Positions 14,783 to 24,558 are shown, counted from the first letter of the stretch. The stretch: 64,000 bases of DNA from Couchioplanes caeruleus (GCF_003751945.1 NZ_RJKL01000001.1:1364001-1428000), one strand, 5' to 3'. The notes: a model not told the origin generated them from the letters alone. Numbers and translations: made by a program.

Positions 14783-15959
14783 CGACGGACCGCCCGCGCA
14801 GGATGACGTCGCGGACCCGGGTCAGGGCTAGGACGTCGCGCTCCACGTCGCCGTCGACGACGACCAGGTCGGCCACCATGCCCCTGCGGAGCCGCCCGGC
14901 GGTGCCGGCCAGCCCGCACGCCTCGGCGGCCTCCGATGTCGCGGCCGCGACCGCGGCTCGCACGGGAAGCCCTGACCGGACCAGCTCGCCGACCGCATGT
15001 GCCAGCACTCCGTGCGGCTTGGCCGGATGGATACCGGCATCCGAACCGGCGAGCAACGGCACCCCGGCGGCATGGAGCCGGCCGACCTGGGCGAACCGGG
15101 CCTCCAACGTCATCCCCGTCCGGCGCATGACCTCGACCGCCTGCGGGGACGGCGGTAGCGTGGGCAGCCGGCCGAACGTCGGGCATACCTTGATCCGGCG
15201 TGCGGCCAGTCCGGCGATCACCGCGTCCGGGGTATGGATACCGTTCGCGGTCAAGCACGTGCAGTGCTCGATGGCGTCGACGCCCGCGGCCAGGCACACC
15301 TCGACAGCGGACACCGGATGGGCGTGCGCCGTCACCGGCAGCCCGCGACGGTGAGCCTCGTCGACCACGACGCGGACGTCGGCGACATCGAACTGGAGCT
15401 GCAGCAAATCCGAACCGGCGGTCATCGCACCGCCGCTCACGATGACCTTGACGATCCGGGCACCATGGTCATACCGCTCCGCCACGGCGGCCCGCAGCGC
15501 ACCCCTTCCGCTCACCCCGCCGCCGAGCGCGGCGCAGTGGCCGTTGACCGACGTGATCGGCGGGCCCGACCCGACGACCGACGGCTCGTCGTGCCGAACC
15601 GATCGGTCCAAGACCGCGAAGCGGCTGTCGCCCAGGTCTCGCACCGTCGTCACCCCCGCACTGACCTGCGCCAGCAGGGCGCGACGGATCACCTGCTCGC
15701 GCTCGGCGGCGGACCGTCCGGCATCCCACGTGAGGGCGTCGGGCTCGTCGCCGGCCACAAGATGAACGTGGGTATCGATCAGGCCGGGCAGGACGGTGGC
15801 ATCGGGCCGGTCCCATACCGGCTGGCCATGCGGCAGCGGCGCGCGACGCGGCCGGATCGCGACGATGCGATCGCCCTCGATGTGGACCTGCACCCCATCG
15901 GGAAGAAAGACCTCCCCGTCGAACGCATGTGCCGCCCGGACCACAAAGGAGCTGCCCAT
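14751..15959 (-). CDS. Amidohydrolase-superfamily metal hydrolase
   Basis: This 402-residue cytoplasmic enzyme belongs to the imidazolonepropionase/prolidase-like amidohydrolases. Metal and catalytic residues are visible: DTHVHLVAG (HxH), the carboxylated-lysine strand RIVKVIVSGG, PVTAHAHPVS, DAIEHCTC and LLAGSDAGIHP. The typical small beta domain surrounds the barrel (residues 1-60 and the last 60). Family members cleave Xaa-Pro or Xaa-Arg dipeptides and similar amides. Its end overlaps the end of the NAS-like gene by 32 bp on the opposite strand, so transcripts of the two would be antisense to each other. A role in metallophore turnover is possible but unproven. Confidence 0.87.
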   Translation of the reverse strand: MGSSFVVRAAHAFDGEVFLPDGVQVHIEGDRIVAIRPRRAPLPHGQPVWDRPDATVLPGLIDTHVHLVAGDEPDALTWDAGRSAAEREQVIRRALLAQVSAGVTTVRDLGDSRFAVLDRSVRHDEPSVVGSGPPITSVNGHCAALGGGVSGRGALRAAVAERYDHGARIVKVIVSGGAMTAGSDLLQLQFDVADVRVVVDEAHRRGLPVTAHAHPVSAVEVCLAAGVDAIEHCTCLTANGIHTPDAVIAGLAARRIKVCPTFGRLPTLPPSPQAVEVMRRTGMTLEARFAQVGRLHAAGVPLLAGSDAGIHPAKPHGVLAHAVGELVRSGLPVRAAVAAATSEAAEACGLAGTAGRLRRGMVADLVVVDGDVERDVLALTRVRDVILRGRSVVSGAEPRAPS

Positions 15960-16181
15960 GCCCGGAACGTAGCGTCTCGGGACGCCGAAGACAACGGCCG
16001 ATACCCGGTGCTCTGCGCAGCGGCAGGAACCACGTCGCCTTCCGGGCGGGCACCCGCGATGAGCTCGACGTGCTGGTCACCGGTGGTCGGCGACCCGCCG
16101 CCGCGGCCGACCGGATCTGCCGGGAGTCGGGCACCTCGCCGGACAGTCGCCAATGTTGTGGCGCCCGTGCACCATGAGGCC

Positions 16182-16730
16182 ATGAGCGCCTTGACGGACC
16201 AACTGCCGGCTTTGCTCGGCGTCCTCCTCGGAACAAGCGGGACCATCCTCGCCACCGGGATCGCGGACCGCTCGCGGTGGCAGCGCCAGCAGGCGGCGCG
16301 GTGGGACGAGCGCCGGCTTCAGGCGTACGTCGAGTTCGCCAACGCAGTCAAGGAAGTGCATACGTACGCGCTCCGGATCGCCAACCTGAACGCGCTTTCT
16401 CACGATGTCGATCGTGAGCAGGCCCTGGCCAGGATGGAAGAAGCCGACATCCGGCGCACAAAGACATGGGAGAGCGTCCTCCTCCTGGGCGACGCCGCAT
16501 CGATCACCGCGGCCCGCGAGTGGCGCGCCGCAGTGACGGACGTCGCCCGTTACGCCCGTGGCATGACTCGTCCGGAATTCGAGCTGGCTACCGAGTTCGA
16601 CCACGCCAACGAGACACGCGATCGCTTCTACCAGGCGGCGCGGGCGAGTCTCGGCATCCGTGGACCGGCCGTGCCCCAGTCGGACTGGCTGGCGGAAAAG
16701 TTGAACCTCCCCGCACGGCCGGACGCCTGA
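16182..16730 (+). CDS. Conserved actinobacterial protein with one N-terminal hydrophobic segment
   Basis: This 182-residue protein has one short hydrophobic stretch (LPALLGVLLGTSGTILATGI), then a long charged helical region (RWQRQQAARWDERRLQAYVEFANAV and onward). Such single-anchor helical proteins are widespread and unnamed in actinomycetes. The ATG at 16182 is preferred because the protein character begins there. No enzyme motif is seen. It lies alone between the amidohydrolase and the subtilisin gene. Confidence 0.65.
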   Translation: MSALTDQLPALLGVLLGTSGTILATGIADRSRWQRQQAARWDERRLQAYVEFANAVKEVHTYALRIANLNALSHDVDREQALARMEEADIRRTKTWESVLLLGDAASITAAREWRAAVTDVARYARGMTRPEFELATEFDHANETRDRFYQAARASLGIRGPAVPQSDWLAEKLNLPARPDA

Positions 16731-16861
16731 GCGAGTGCGGGTGAGCCCGTACTCGACTTCGCCGTACTCGAAGCCTTCGACGGCCTCGCGCCAGGTTTCG
16801 GAGAAGAACCCGCCGGGGCAGGTCTTGATCTGAAGCTCGCTTGAGGATGCAGGATGACCGC

Positions 16862-17020
16862 ATGGCGGAGACGGATTCGGCGCGACGGGCGCTGGATGGG
16901 CAGCAGACCGTGGAAATCACCACGATGGGGCGCCGGACCGGGCGCCCGCGCCGGGCCTGGACTGGGCGGGCAGCGTGGAAAGCTGGATCGAAGGAAGCCC
17001 TCTGGTGGAGATCGAGCTGA
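16862..17020 (+). pseudogene. Remnant of a deazaflavin-dependent (Ddn-like) nitroreductase
   Basis: The ATG at 16862 opens QQTVEITTMGRRTGRPRR, the usual N-terminal motif of F420-dependent Ddn-type nitroreductases (VxLTTxGRRTGxPR). The sequence then departs from the family and stops after 52 codons, while full members have about 140 residues. Another frame after 16958 reads LDWAGSVESWIEGSPLVEIE, possibly the tail of the same or another gene. A large internal deletion is likely. Confidence 0.5.
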
Positions 17021-17027
17021 CACGAGC

Positions 17028-17064
17028 GGCGGGGCCGGCGTCCCCGGGGGACGCCGGCCCCGCC
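17028..17064 (-). terminator. 17-bp hairpin terminator of the subtilisin gene
   Basis: GGCGGGGCCGGCGTCCC (17028-17044) pairs perfectly with GGGACGCCGGCCCCGCC (17048-17064) around a three-base loop, immediately after the stop codon of the leftward subtilisin gene. It is the most stable hairpin noted in the window. Confidence 0.75.
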
Positions 17065-17065
17065 G

Positions 17066-20000
17066 TCACCGCAGTGCGTACGCGCGGATGAGGGTCTGCT
17101 CGACCCTGTTGCCCTCGCGGTCGGTCGCGGTGGTCCGTAGCGAGACCTGGGTGGCGGACCCGGGGTGGGTGAGCCGGGCCGACCAGGTGTCCTCGGCCCC
17201 GGCGACCTCGGCACGGTGGCAGGTGGTTCCGTCGTCGTAGGAGGCCTCGACCGTGACCGCGGCGGTGGCCGGCATCCCCGGCGCCCGCTGCACGGTGACC
17301 GGCAGGGTGAACGGCTGCCCGGCCGGTGCCCGGTTGTGCAGGTCGAGCACCGGGGCGAAGCGCACCACCATGATCGGCAGCATCCGGGTCGTGCCCGCTC
17401 CCGGGTGGTCGGAGCGGAACGTCCAGGCCACGGTCTCCCGGGAGGTGGGCCGCAGTCGATCCTCCGGGGGTCGTGCGGCCTCCACCTCGACCCGGAACGT
17501 GCCGGACCTCTCTCCGACGAAGAACTCGGTACTCGGAGAGTCGGTGGATTCGATCAGCTCACCGTTCACCGACAGCTTGGTGGTTCCCAGGAGGCCGGCG
17601 TCGGTCTTGTAGTGCCATGGTGCGGCATCGGTCAGCAACGGCGTCCGCAGGGAGACGTGTTCGCCGGAGCGTTCCGGCAGCAGGTTCGCGTACGCCAGCA
17701 GGGCCGGCCCGAAGACCGCGCCGTTCCACCGCACCTCGGTCCGGCTACCCGCCGGATAGTCCTGCATGACGCCGGTCAGGCAGTTCTCCTGGGGGTTGTC
17801 CGGTCCGCTCAGGCACACGTCCTGGAGCCAGTAGACCGGGGCGGCGGTGAAGTACTCGGTGCGTTCCAGCGGCGACGCCACGGGCAGTGACGGTGCGCTC
17901 AGGTCCACCCCGGGCTTGTCGACGGGCGGCCAGGCGAAGGTCTTCACCTGGTGGAGTTCGCCGCGGAGCTGCTCGGCGTACTGGGTGTGTACCGTGACGA
18001 GCTGGTTCGGATCGACCGTGACCGCCGGACCGGGAAGCTGGTGGGTGTCGGGCAGCAGCAGGTGGTAGACGACGGGGCTGCGGGTGACGTCGCCGTCCAC
18101 CGGGCGCACCAGGGTGCTGCGGGTGGTGACGGTGAGGTGGTCGGCGGCCTCGCCGGGCAGCAGGTACATCTCCCTCGCCTGCTCGTCCGGCGCGGTGCCC
18201 GCGGAGACCGCCATGTTCTCGACGCCGCCGGGCACCGTCAGCGCCAGGTTGACCGACGTCGCGTACTGCTCCGTGCCGGCCTCGCCGGCGTCGATGCTCA
18301 GCCGGGTGCCCTGTCGCGCGTCGACGGTCAGCGTCATGTCACCGCTGACCCGCAGGGCCGACCGGGTGTGCAGTGTCCAGCTCGCCGGTGCGGCACCTGC
18401 CGGGGTGAAGATCGCGGTCAGCAGGTCGTACGCTCCCTCGGGCACGTACACCTTCGGGTACTCGCCCTGCTCCGGGCGGATGTCCTCCACCCGGCCGGTC
18501 TCCCGGTTGATCAGCCGCACAATGGTCTTGTCGTCGACCACTCCGGCGCGGTTGAGCACCGCCATCTTGATCAGGGCCGGGGTGGCCCGGTGGACCGCGC
18601 CGACCGCGGTGCGGACGACGGTGACCCCGCCCGCCGACGCGGTGAGCCAGCCGCCCGCGTACACATTCGACATCCCGTCCATGTTCGCCGTCACGATGGC
18701 CGACGCGGTGCCACCGGCCGGCACCCTCAGTTCGCGTACGTCCACCGCGAAACGCTGCGGCAGCGGGCGGCCGCCCGGCCCGGTGATCTGGAGATCGAGG
18801 GTGAGGGTCACCGGTGCGGCGCCGCTGTTGCGGTACGTGACCGTCTGGCGCTGGTCCCCCGGGTCAGCCGACAAGCCGCCGAAATCCACCGCCGCGGGAG
18901 TGGCGAGCACGGTCTGTCCGAGGGCCTTGGCCACGTCGATCACACCGGCGCCCTGGGCGTAGACGTCGCCCTCGGCGGCCGGCCGGGCGCTGGCCAGCAG
19001 CGCCGCCTTGACCTGCTCCGGACTCCAGTCGGGGTACCGGGAGAACACGATCGCCGCGGCGCCGCTGACGTGTGGTGTCGCCATCGAAGTGCCGCCCATG
19101 GACGTGTAGTACGGATCCGCGGCCTCCGGGTCCGTACCCGCCGCCTTGGCCGCGACGATGCTGTCGCCGGGGGCGGACACGTCGGGTTTCAGGGAACCGG
19201 ACAGCGTGGGGCCCCGGCTGGAGCTGGCCACGATGCGGTCCTGGCGGTCCACCGACGCCACGCTGATCGCCGACGGTGCGGTGCTCGGCGAGTCCACCCA
19301 GCCCGTCGGCCCGTCGTTGCCGGCCGCCGCCACGAACAGCATGCCCTTGTCCCGGGTGAGCCGTTCGATGGCCTGCTCCTCCGGTTCGCTCGCGTTGAAG
19401 ATGCTCACGCCGCCGAAGCTCATGTTGACGACCTTCGCGCCCTGCCCGGCGGCCCACTCGATGCCGGCCAGGATCGCCGATGTGGGGCAGCCCCGGTCCG
19501 GGCAGACCTTGCCGACGATCAGCTCGGCGCCGGACGCCACGCCCCGGTGCCGGCCGTTCGAGGCCTCCCCGCTGCCGGCGACGATCGAGGCGACGTGGGT
19601 GCCGTGGCCGAAGTGGTCGACGACGTCGGGCGCGGTGGTGAAGTTGGCGCTGGCCTTGACCACGTCCTTCAGGTCGGGGTGGGCCGGGTCGTACCCGGAG
19701 TCCAGCACGGCCACCTTCACCCCGCGGCCGGTGTAGCCGGCGGCCCAGGCGGCGGGCGCCTGGATCTGCGGTGCACTGACGTCGAGCGACAGTGTCTTCT
19801 TCCGGTCGAGCCACACGCGCCGGATTCCCGGCGCCGCCGTGGCCTGTGCGGCGCGCCGCTGGGCGGGCGGCCCGGCGAGGGCTCGCCATAGCGAGGCGGT
19901 GGAGGCCTTGGGCTGGGTCACCGCGCTCGCGTCGATGCTGTCGAACGTGCGGCCCTTCCGGCCCCCTGCGCTCAGCGCCGACCGCATGCCGGCGGTCCGC

Positions 20001-20476
20001 TGCCTGTTCTTGTACTGGACGATCAGGGGGACGCCTCGGCTGGAGGCGTCGTCGAGGCCGGTAGCCAGCAGCTCGGTCACGTCGAACAACTGCCGATCGA
20101 GGTGGCCGCGCCGCACCAGCGGCTCGGCATCGGCGGGCACGACGAACGTATGGCCGTTGGTCCGCGAGGTGAGCATCGGGATCCCGCGTCGGCCGGCGGC
20201 CGGGACCACCGTCATCCGTTCGCCGGTGACGTGTACGGCATCACCGGTGATCAGCGTGACGGTCCGGGTCGTCGGGGACTTCCCCGGCCGCGCAGGATCT
20301 GCGCCGGCGACCCGGGCCGCGGGGATGGCCGCGACGTCCGGTTCGGTCGCGGCGTAAGCCGGCCCGTACCAGGCGAGCGGGCCGACGATCAGCCCCGCTC
20401 CGATTCCCGCCACCCACCGCCGCCATGATGCCGTCCCGCGCTGCCGCCCGGGTGAGCCCCGCCTATGCATCCCCAT
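17066..20476 (-). CDS. Secreted subtilisin-like serine protease (S8)
   Basis: This protein of about 1136 residues is a large exported protease. The start at 20476 (GGGAGA upstream) gives a signal of twin-Arg type (RRGSPG, WRRWVAG) and a hydrophobic run ending near AYA. A propeptide-like segment follows. The S8 catalytic triad is intact: Asp259 in AVLDSGYD, His291 in HGTHVASI and Ser464 in GGTSMATPHVSG, with oxyanion Asn in AAAGNDGP. The remaining 600 residues are beta-rich and resemble the C-terminal extensions of Streptomyces S8 proteases with a PA-free core. It probably degrades external protein. Its stop is followed at once by a strong hairpin. Confidence 0.92.
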   Translation of the reverse strand: MGMHRRGSPGRQRGTASWRRWVAGIGAGLIVGPLAWYGPAYAATEPDVAAIPAARVAGADPARPGKSPTTRTVTLITGDAVHVTGERMTVVPAAGRRGIPMLTSRTNGHTFVVPADAEPLVRRGHLDRQLFDVTELLATGLDDASSRGVPLIVQYKNRQRTAGMRSALSAGGRKGRTFDSIDASAVTQPKASTASLWRALAGPPAQRRAAQATAAPGIRRVWLDRKKTLSLDVSAPQIQAPAAWAAGYTGRGVKVAVLDSGYDPAHPDLKDVVKASANFTTAPDVVDHFGHGTHVASIVAGSGEASNGRHRGVASGAELIVGKVCPDRGCPTSAILAGIEWAAGQGAKVVNMSFGGVSIFNASEPEEQAIERLTRDKGMLFVAAAGNDGPTGWVDSPSTAPSAISVASVDRQDRIVASSSRGPTLSGSLKPDVSAPGDSIVAAKAAGTDPEAADPYYTSMGGTSMATPHVSGAAAIVFSRYPDWSPEQVKAALLASARPAAEGDVYAQGAGVIDVAKALGQTVLATPAAVDFGGLSADPGDQRQTVTYRNSGAAPVTLTLDLQITGPGGRPLPQRFAVDVRELRVPAGGTASAIVTANMDGMSNVYAGGWLTASAGGVTVVRTAVGAVHRATPALIKMAVLNRAGVVDDKTIVRLINRETGRVEDIRPEQGEYPKVYVPEGAYDLLTAIFTPAGAAPASWTLHTRSALRVSGDMTLTVDARQGTRLSIDAGEAGTEQYATSVNLALTVPGGVENMAVSAGTAPDEQAREMYLLPGEAADHLTVTTRSTLVRPVDGDVTRSPVVYHLLLPDTHQLPGPAVTVDPNQLVTVHTQYAEQLRGELHQVKTFAWPPVDKPGVDLSAPSLPVASPLERTEYFTAAPVYWLQDVCLSGPDNPQENCLTGVMQDYPAGSRTEVRWNGAVFGPALLAYANLLPERSGEHVSLRTPLLTDAAPWHYKTDAGLLGTTKLSVNGELIESTDSPSTEFFVGERSGTFRVEVEAARPPEDRLRPTSRETVAWTFRSDHPGAGTTRMLPIMVVRFAPVLDLHNRAPAGQPFTLPVTVQRAPGMPATAAVTVEASYDDGTTCHRAEVAGAEDTWSARLTHPGSATQVSLRTTATDREGNRVEQTLIRAYALR

Positions 20477-20547
20477 CGATCTCCCTCGTCCTCTCCGGCC
20501 CGCCGTCAGCAGGTCCGGGGCGGAGACTACGACAAAGTGATCAAGGC

Positions 20548-20571
20548 ATCGACATTGTGGAGTGTGTCGAT
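20548..20571. promoter_or_regulatory. Inverted repeat upstream of the subtilisin gene
   Basis: ATCGACA (20548-20554) and TGTCGAT (20565-20571) form a perfect 7-10-7 inverted repeat about 72 bp before the subtilisin start. Its size fits a dimeric repressor or activator site. No other gene is supported between 20477 and 20841. Confidence 0.35.
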
Positions 20572-20841
20572 GGACTCGCGGATGAGGCGAGTTCTCAGCT
20601 ATTGACAGACATGCTTCGCAGTGCCTCTGCCAGCGGTACATCGCCTGCGCGGGCGAGGTCCGCCCCCTCCACACCGCGACGGCCTGCCGCCCGGGCCACG
20701 CGAACCTTCAGAGTCTCCGAGGCCGCGGCTCATCGTGGAGAGGCGCCGTCGACCGCGATGACCACACCGTTGGCTCATTCTGGAGCGCCTCGTGCTTGGA
20801 CGACGGCGCCTTCCTCGTCGCGTCCCTGTCGGAGGCCCACT

Positions 20842-20886
20842 GAAGGTGCGCCCCGCCCATCCGTGTGGAGTGGGCGGGACGCCTTC
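20842..20886 (-). terminator. Hairpin after the tripeptidase-like gene
   Basis: GAAGG..GCCCCGCCCA (20842-20859) pairs with TGGGCGGGACGCCTTC (20871-20886) with one bulge and one mismatch. It lies 20 bases past the stop of the leftward hydrolase gene and is a likely terminator. Confidence 0.55.
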
Positions 20887-20905
20887 GTGCTACGGGGATC
20901 GTTGA

Positions 20906-22738
20906 TCAGCGGGTGCCGTTGAGGGTGGATGCGGGTACCCGCACCGTGACGGGAGGCAGTTGCTTGGCCTCATCGCTGGTCGGGGGCGCGTCGGTGGCGA
21001 TTTCAGCCTTCGATTCGTCTGCCCGGTCGGCCTTGCGGGCGGTCGGCTCGTCGGGCTGGTCGCCGGCGAGAGGCTCGGTGAACGGCTGGATGTCACCTTC
21101 GCAGACGGTGCCCACGGCGGGCAGGGTCCCGGTCAGCAGGTAGGTGTCGATGGCATCGGTGGCGCACTTGGAGGTCCCGTATGCGGTGTGTCCCCAGTTG
21201 GTGCTGGACAGCAGGCGGCTGTTGGGCAGCAGCTTGGCGGACTCGACGGCCTCGATGTAGTTGGTGGCCGGGTCCCAGTAGTTGCCGACGACGAGTACCG
21301 GCGCGGCGGTCCGCTTGGTGAAGGGGCCTCGGTAGGCGTCCTCGTCACGTACCGTCCATGTGTTCGCCGCGCAGGCGGCGGTGCTCCAGGCCCAGGCGCG
21401 ACCGAAGTACGGGGCTCGCTTGTCGGACTTTGCGGTCAGTGCCGGCCATGATGCGGCGTCCTTGGGGTGCAGGCCGTCGGTGCAAGCGACGCCGGCGAAG
21501 GTCTCGAGGCCGTTGTCGTACGGGAAGTCGCGGGCCGGTGCGGCTCGGCGAGCGTCGGCGATTCGCTTGGCCAGGGTCGACCGGGCAGCGGCCTGCCGGG
21601 CGGCGGTGACGCTGCCATCGGGGTTGACGGCGTCCCACACCAACGTCGTCAGGCCAATGACCTCCTCGCCCGCGAACGGGCTGTACAGCAAGCCGAGCAG
21701 TCCACCGATGAAGTCGGCGTAGGTGATCGTGGAGGTGCCCAGTTCGTCAGTGATGGCGGCCGGCTTGGCCTTCAGTTTCTCGGTGAGAGTCGCGAAGTTC
21801 TTCACCGGGTCGCCGGCGGCGAAGGTGCAATGCGTTTCGCCGGCGGTGTCGCAGCGCTTGAGGATCTCGATCAGCGCCTTGTAGGCGCCGTCGGCCGACC
21901 GGAGCCGGTCGTCGAGTGTGACGTTGCGGGTCTTGGCGGCACCGGTCCAGTTGACGGGGTTGATGACACCGTCCACGGTGATTGCTCGTACCCGGTCGGG
22001 AAACATGTTGGCGTAGTACTGCCCGAGGGCGCTGCCGTAGCTGAAGCCCAGGAAGGTCAGTTTCCTGTCGCCGACCGCACGGCGCAACACGTCCATGTCG
22101 CGGGCCACCTCGGCGGTGGACATCGCACCGGACAGCGGCTTGCCGGTGGTGGAGCAGCCGCGCCCCATGGCCTTGGCCGACTTGACGTAGGCGACCTCCT
22201 CGGCCTTACCGTAGGGAAAAGCCACGTTGAGACCGGCGTATGCCTTGGTCTGGTCCCCGACCGAGGCGAAGCACCGCACGTTCTGGCTGCTGGCGATGCC
22301 GCGGGGGTCGACTCCGACGATGTCGAAACGTTCCAGCACCGATTCGCTCAGGAACTGCGGCGCGGCCAACGCGATCTGAGTGCCCGAGCCACCCGGCCCG
22401 CCCGGGTTCACGAACAGGCTACCGATCTTGGCCCGCTGGTTCTTGGCCTTGACCCTCAGTACGGCGATCTCGGTGGTGGCGCCGTTGGGCTTGTCGTAGT
22501 CGAGGGGAAGCTTGACGGTGGCGCACTCACCGTGCCCGTAGCAGGGGTACCAGCCGAGTTTCGGAGTCTTCACGCTGTCGACGCGCTTCTTCTCGACGGC
22601 GCTGGTCTTGTCCGGAGCCTGCGCCATGGCGGTGGTCGCCGGCGGCTCGATGGGAGCTGCGAAGGCGGGAGGAGCCGCCGATGCAGCGAGGAGCGCGCCG
22701 CAGAGTGTGGCTGTCAGGAGACGTTTGGTGGTCGGCAT
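20906..22738 (-). CDS. Secreted alpha/beta-hydrolase peptidase (tripeptidyl aminopeptidase type)
   Basis: This 610-residue exported enzyme has a Sec signal (RLLTATLCGALLAASAAPPA, cut near AFA). It belongs to the Streptomyces SlpD/SlpE and Tap tripeptidyl aminopeptidases. Visible features are the CATVKLPLDYDKP entry, oxyanion stretch LFVNPGGPGGSG, the nucleophile elbow GFSYGSALG, the acid in VLVVGNYWDPATN and the histidine in TNWGHTAYGT. It releases short peptides from the N-terminus of secreted proteins. Working with the neighbouring subtilisin and the peptide importer at 52-58 kb, it could feed the cell with peptides. A C-terminal charged tail is present. Confidence 0.92.
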   Translation of the reverse strand: MPTTKRLLTATLCGALLAASAAPPAFAAPIEPPATTAMAQAPDKTSAVEKKRVDSVKTPKLGWYPCYGHGECATVKLPLDYDKPNGATTEIAVLRVKAKNQRAKIGSLFVNPGGPGGSGTQIALAAPQFLSESVLERFDIVGVDPRGIASSQNVRCFASVGDQTKAYAGLNVAFPYGKAEEVAYVKSAKAMGRGCSTTGKPLSGAMSTAEVARDMDVLRRAVGDRKLTFLGFSYGSALGQYYANMFPDRVRAITVDGVINPVNWTGAAKTRNVTLDDRLRSADGAYKALIEILKRCDTAGETHCTFAAGDPVKNFATLTEKLKAKPAAITDELGTSTITYADFIGGLLGLLYSPFAGEEVIGLTTLVWDAVNPDGSVTAARQAAARSTLAKRIADARRAAPARDFPYDNGLETFAGVACTDGLHPKDAASWPALTAKSDKRAPYFGRAWAWSTAACAANTWTVRDEDAYRGPFTKRTAAPVLVVGNYWDPATNYIEAVESAKLLPNSRLLSSTNWGHTAYGTSKCATDAIDTYLLTGTLPAVGTVCEGDIQPFTEPLAGDQPDEPTARKADRADESKAEIATDAPPTSDEAKQLPPVTVRVPASTLNGTR

Positions 22739-23018
22739 GCAGGTGACCTTCCAGAGGTGGTGGACCCTTTCGCGGCAAGATCATGCATCGTTGTCGATCT
22801 TCCGCGGTCCACACTCAAGCGGGTCGAGTGTGAAACCCCCGTGAAGCGCGTTCCCCCCGCCCTGCTGCCGCAGGTGGTGCACCCGCGCAAACGCGCATTG
22901 CTATCGGCCCGGAGCGAACAGCGAGGGCTACCGGATCTGCGACCCATGCCCGGCCAGGTGCGACCGAAGTCCCCACCGGTCGGTAGTCATATGGACGAAC
23001 ATCCATGATGATGCCGGG

Positions 23019-23867
23019 ATGGAGCGCTTCACCAACGACGGTTACCGCTTCGACGTCACCGACACCCCCGCGGCCGACGGCGGCAGGACAGGGCGGGCCT
23101 GCGTGCTGCTGCACGGCTTCCCCGAGGACCGCCATTGCTGGGACGCGGTGACTCCGGCATTGACCGGGGCCGGCTACCGGGTGCTGGCTCCCGACCTGCG
23201 GGGCTATTCCGCTGGCGCCAGGCCGACCTCGCGCCGCGCGTACACACTCTCCCGGCTCGCAGGAGACGTGCTGGCCCTGGCCGACGCGGCCGGCGCGGAG
23301 CGGTTCCACGTGGTCGGCCATGACTGGGGCGCAGCCTTGGCCTGGTATCTGGCCGGGCGCCACCCCCGCCGAGTGATCTCGTTGGGCGCTCTGTCGGTGC
23401 CCCATCCGGAGGCGTTCCTGCGAGCCCTGGCCGGCAGCAGTCAAGCAGTCCGCTCCTGGTACATGCTCGCCTTTCAAGTACCGGGACTGCCCGAACTGGC
23501 GCTGTCACGACGGGGTGGCCGCGCCATGCGCGCGGCCCTGATCCGTACGGGACTGGACCCGGCCAACGCAGGCCGCTACGCCTCCCGGGCGGCCGACCGC
23601 GCCGCCATGCGTGGGCCGCTCAACTGGTACCGGGCATTGCCGTTCGGTCTGCGGGACCGGCCCGATCGGATCGACGTGCCGACACTCTTTCTGTGGAGCG
23701 ACGGCGACCGCTTCATCTGCCGAGCCGCGGCCGAACTGTGCGGGCGTTACGTCGATGGTCCCTATCGGTTCGAGGTACTTGGCGGCGCCTCCCACTGGCT
23801 GCCCGAGGAAACGCCCGAGCAGGTGACCGCATTGCTCTTACAGCATTTCGCGCGAGTCGCGAAGTAG
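23019..23867 (+). CDS. Alpha/beta hydrolase, epoxide-hydrolase-like
   Basis: This 282-residue cytoplasmic hydrolase shows the fold's landmarks: CVLLHGFPEDRHCWD (HG oxyanion motif), APDLRGYSAGARPTSR, the nucleophile elbow VVGHDWGAALAW with Asp as nucleophile, and the terminal His in GGASHWLPEETPE. An Asp nucleophile is the mark of epoxide hydrolases and haloalkane dehalogenases; the cap lacks a sure assignment. It is divergent from the secreted peptidase gene with a 280-bp gap. The substrate is unknown. Confidence 0.88.
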   Translation: MERFTNDGYRFDVTDTPAADGGRTGRACVLLHGFPEDRHCWDAVTPALTGAGYRVLAPDLRGYSAGARPTSRRAYTLSRLAGDVLALADAAGAERFHVVGHDWGAALAWYLAGRHPRRVISLGALSVPHPEAFLRALAGSSQAVRSWYMLAFQVPGLPELALSRRGGRAMRAALIRTGLDPANAGRYASRAADRAAMRGPLNWYRALPFGLRDRPDRIDVPTLFLWSDGDRFICRAAAELCGRYVDGPYRFEVLGGASHWLPEETPEQVTALLLQHFARVAK

Positions 23868-24150
23868 CTGATACTGCGCCCGACGGCCGACCCTGCAATG
23901 CCGATCGGACTCATTCGCGGATGCCCGCAACTCGGTAGCATCGAGTGCGCTCCGTTCGGCGTGTCAGCGCACTGGGGAAGCTCGGGTGCGTACTCAGCAG
24001 CGATCGTGGTGACCCGTCGAGCCGCCGGCAGCTCGGAGCAAACCTCCGCATACGGTGACGCCGGGCGGTCGGGACCTCGACCGCGATGCCCGGCAGGCGC
24101 GATTGCCCGCTGGTGGAACGTGTTCTAGTGTTCGGCATGGGAGGCATGCG

Positions 24151-24558
24151 ATGGCGTCGGGGGTGTTGACAGTCCGCGACTTGGCGCGTCGATCTCAGGC
24201 GGCGGCCGGGGCCAAAGATCGCGACGGCTGGCTCGGGTTGTTCGCGGCCGACGCGGTCGTGGAGGACCCGATCGGTCCGTCTCCGCTCAGCCCGGACGGT
24301 CGCGGACATCGCGGTTCCGCAGCCATCGCCACCTTCTACGACAACGTGATCGGGCGGGTCGATGGGATGCGCTTCGAGATCGAGCGGTCCTACCTGTGCG
24401 GCGACGAGGTCGCCGATGTCGGCAGCATCCACCTCACCTTACCGGGAGGACACTCCGTCCAGGTGTGCGGTGTTTTCACCTATCGGAGCGACCACAACGG
24501 CAAGATCGCGGCGCTGCGAGCGTACTGGGAATATGGCAACCTCAATTACCGGTCTTGA
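24151..24558 (+). CDS. SnoaL/NTF2-like ketosteroid-isomerase-type protein
   Basis: This 135-residue cytoplasmic protein has the cone-shaped NTF2 fold: a helical start (RDLARRSQAAAGAKDRDGWL), LFAADAVVEDPIGPS, then strands MRFEIERSYLCGDEVAD and IAALRAYWEYGNL. The length is standard. GGGAGG six bases before the ATG at 24151 fixes the start. Members include ketosteroid isomerases, polyketide cyclases and limonene-epoxide hydrolase types. No pathway partner is next to it, so its role is open. Confidence 0.82.
   Translation: MASGVLTVRDLARRSQAAAGAKDRDGWLGLFAADAVVEDPIGPSPLSPDGRGHRGSAAIATFYDNVIGRVDGMRFEIERSYLCGDEVADVGSIHLTLPGGHSVQVCGVFTYRSDHNGKIAALRAYWEYGNLNYRS

Noticed and set aside
14254..15297. 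Long frame on the minus strand across the NAS and amidohydrolase genes
   Set aside because: It runs out of frame through two genes with clear motifs, and its own composition is low-complexity.
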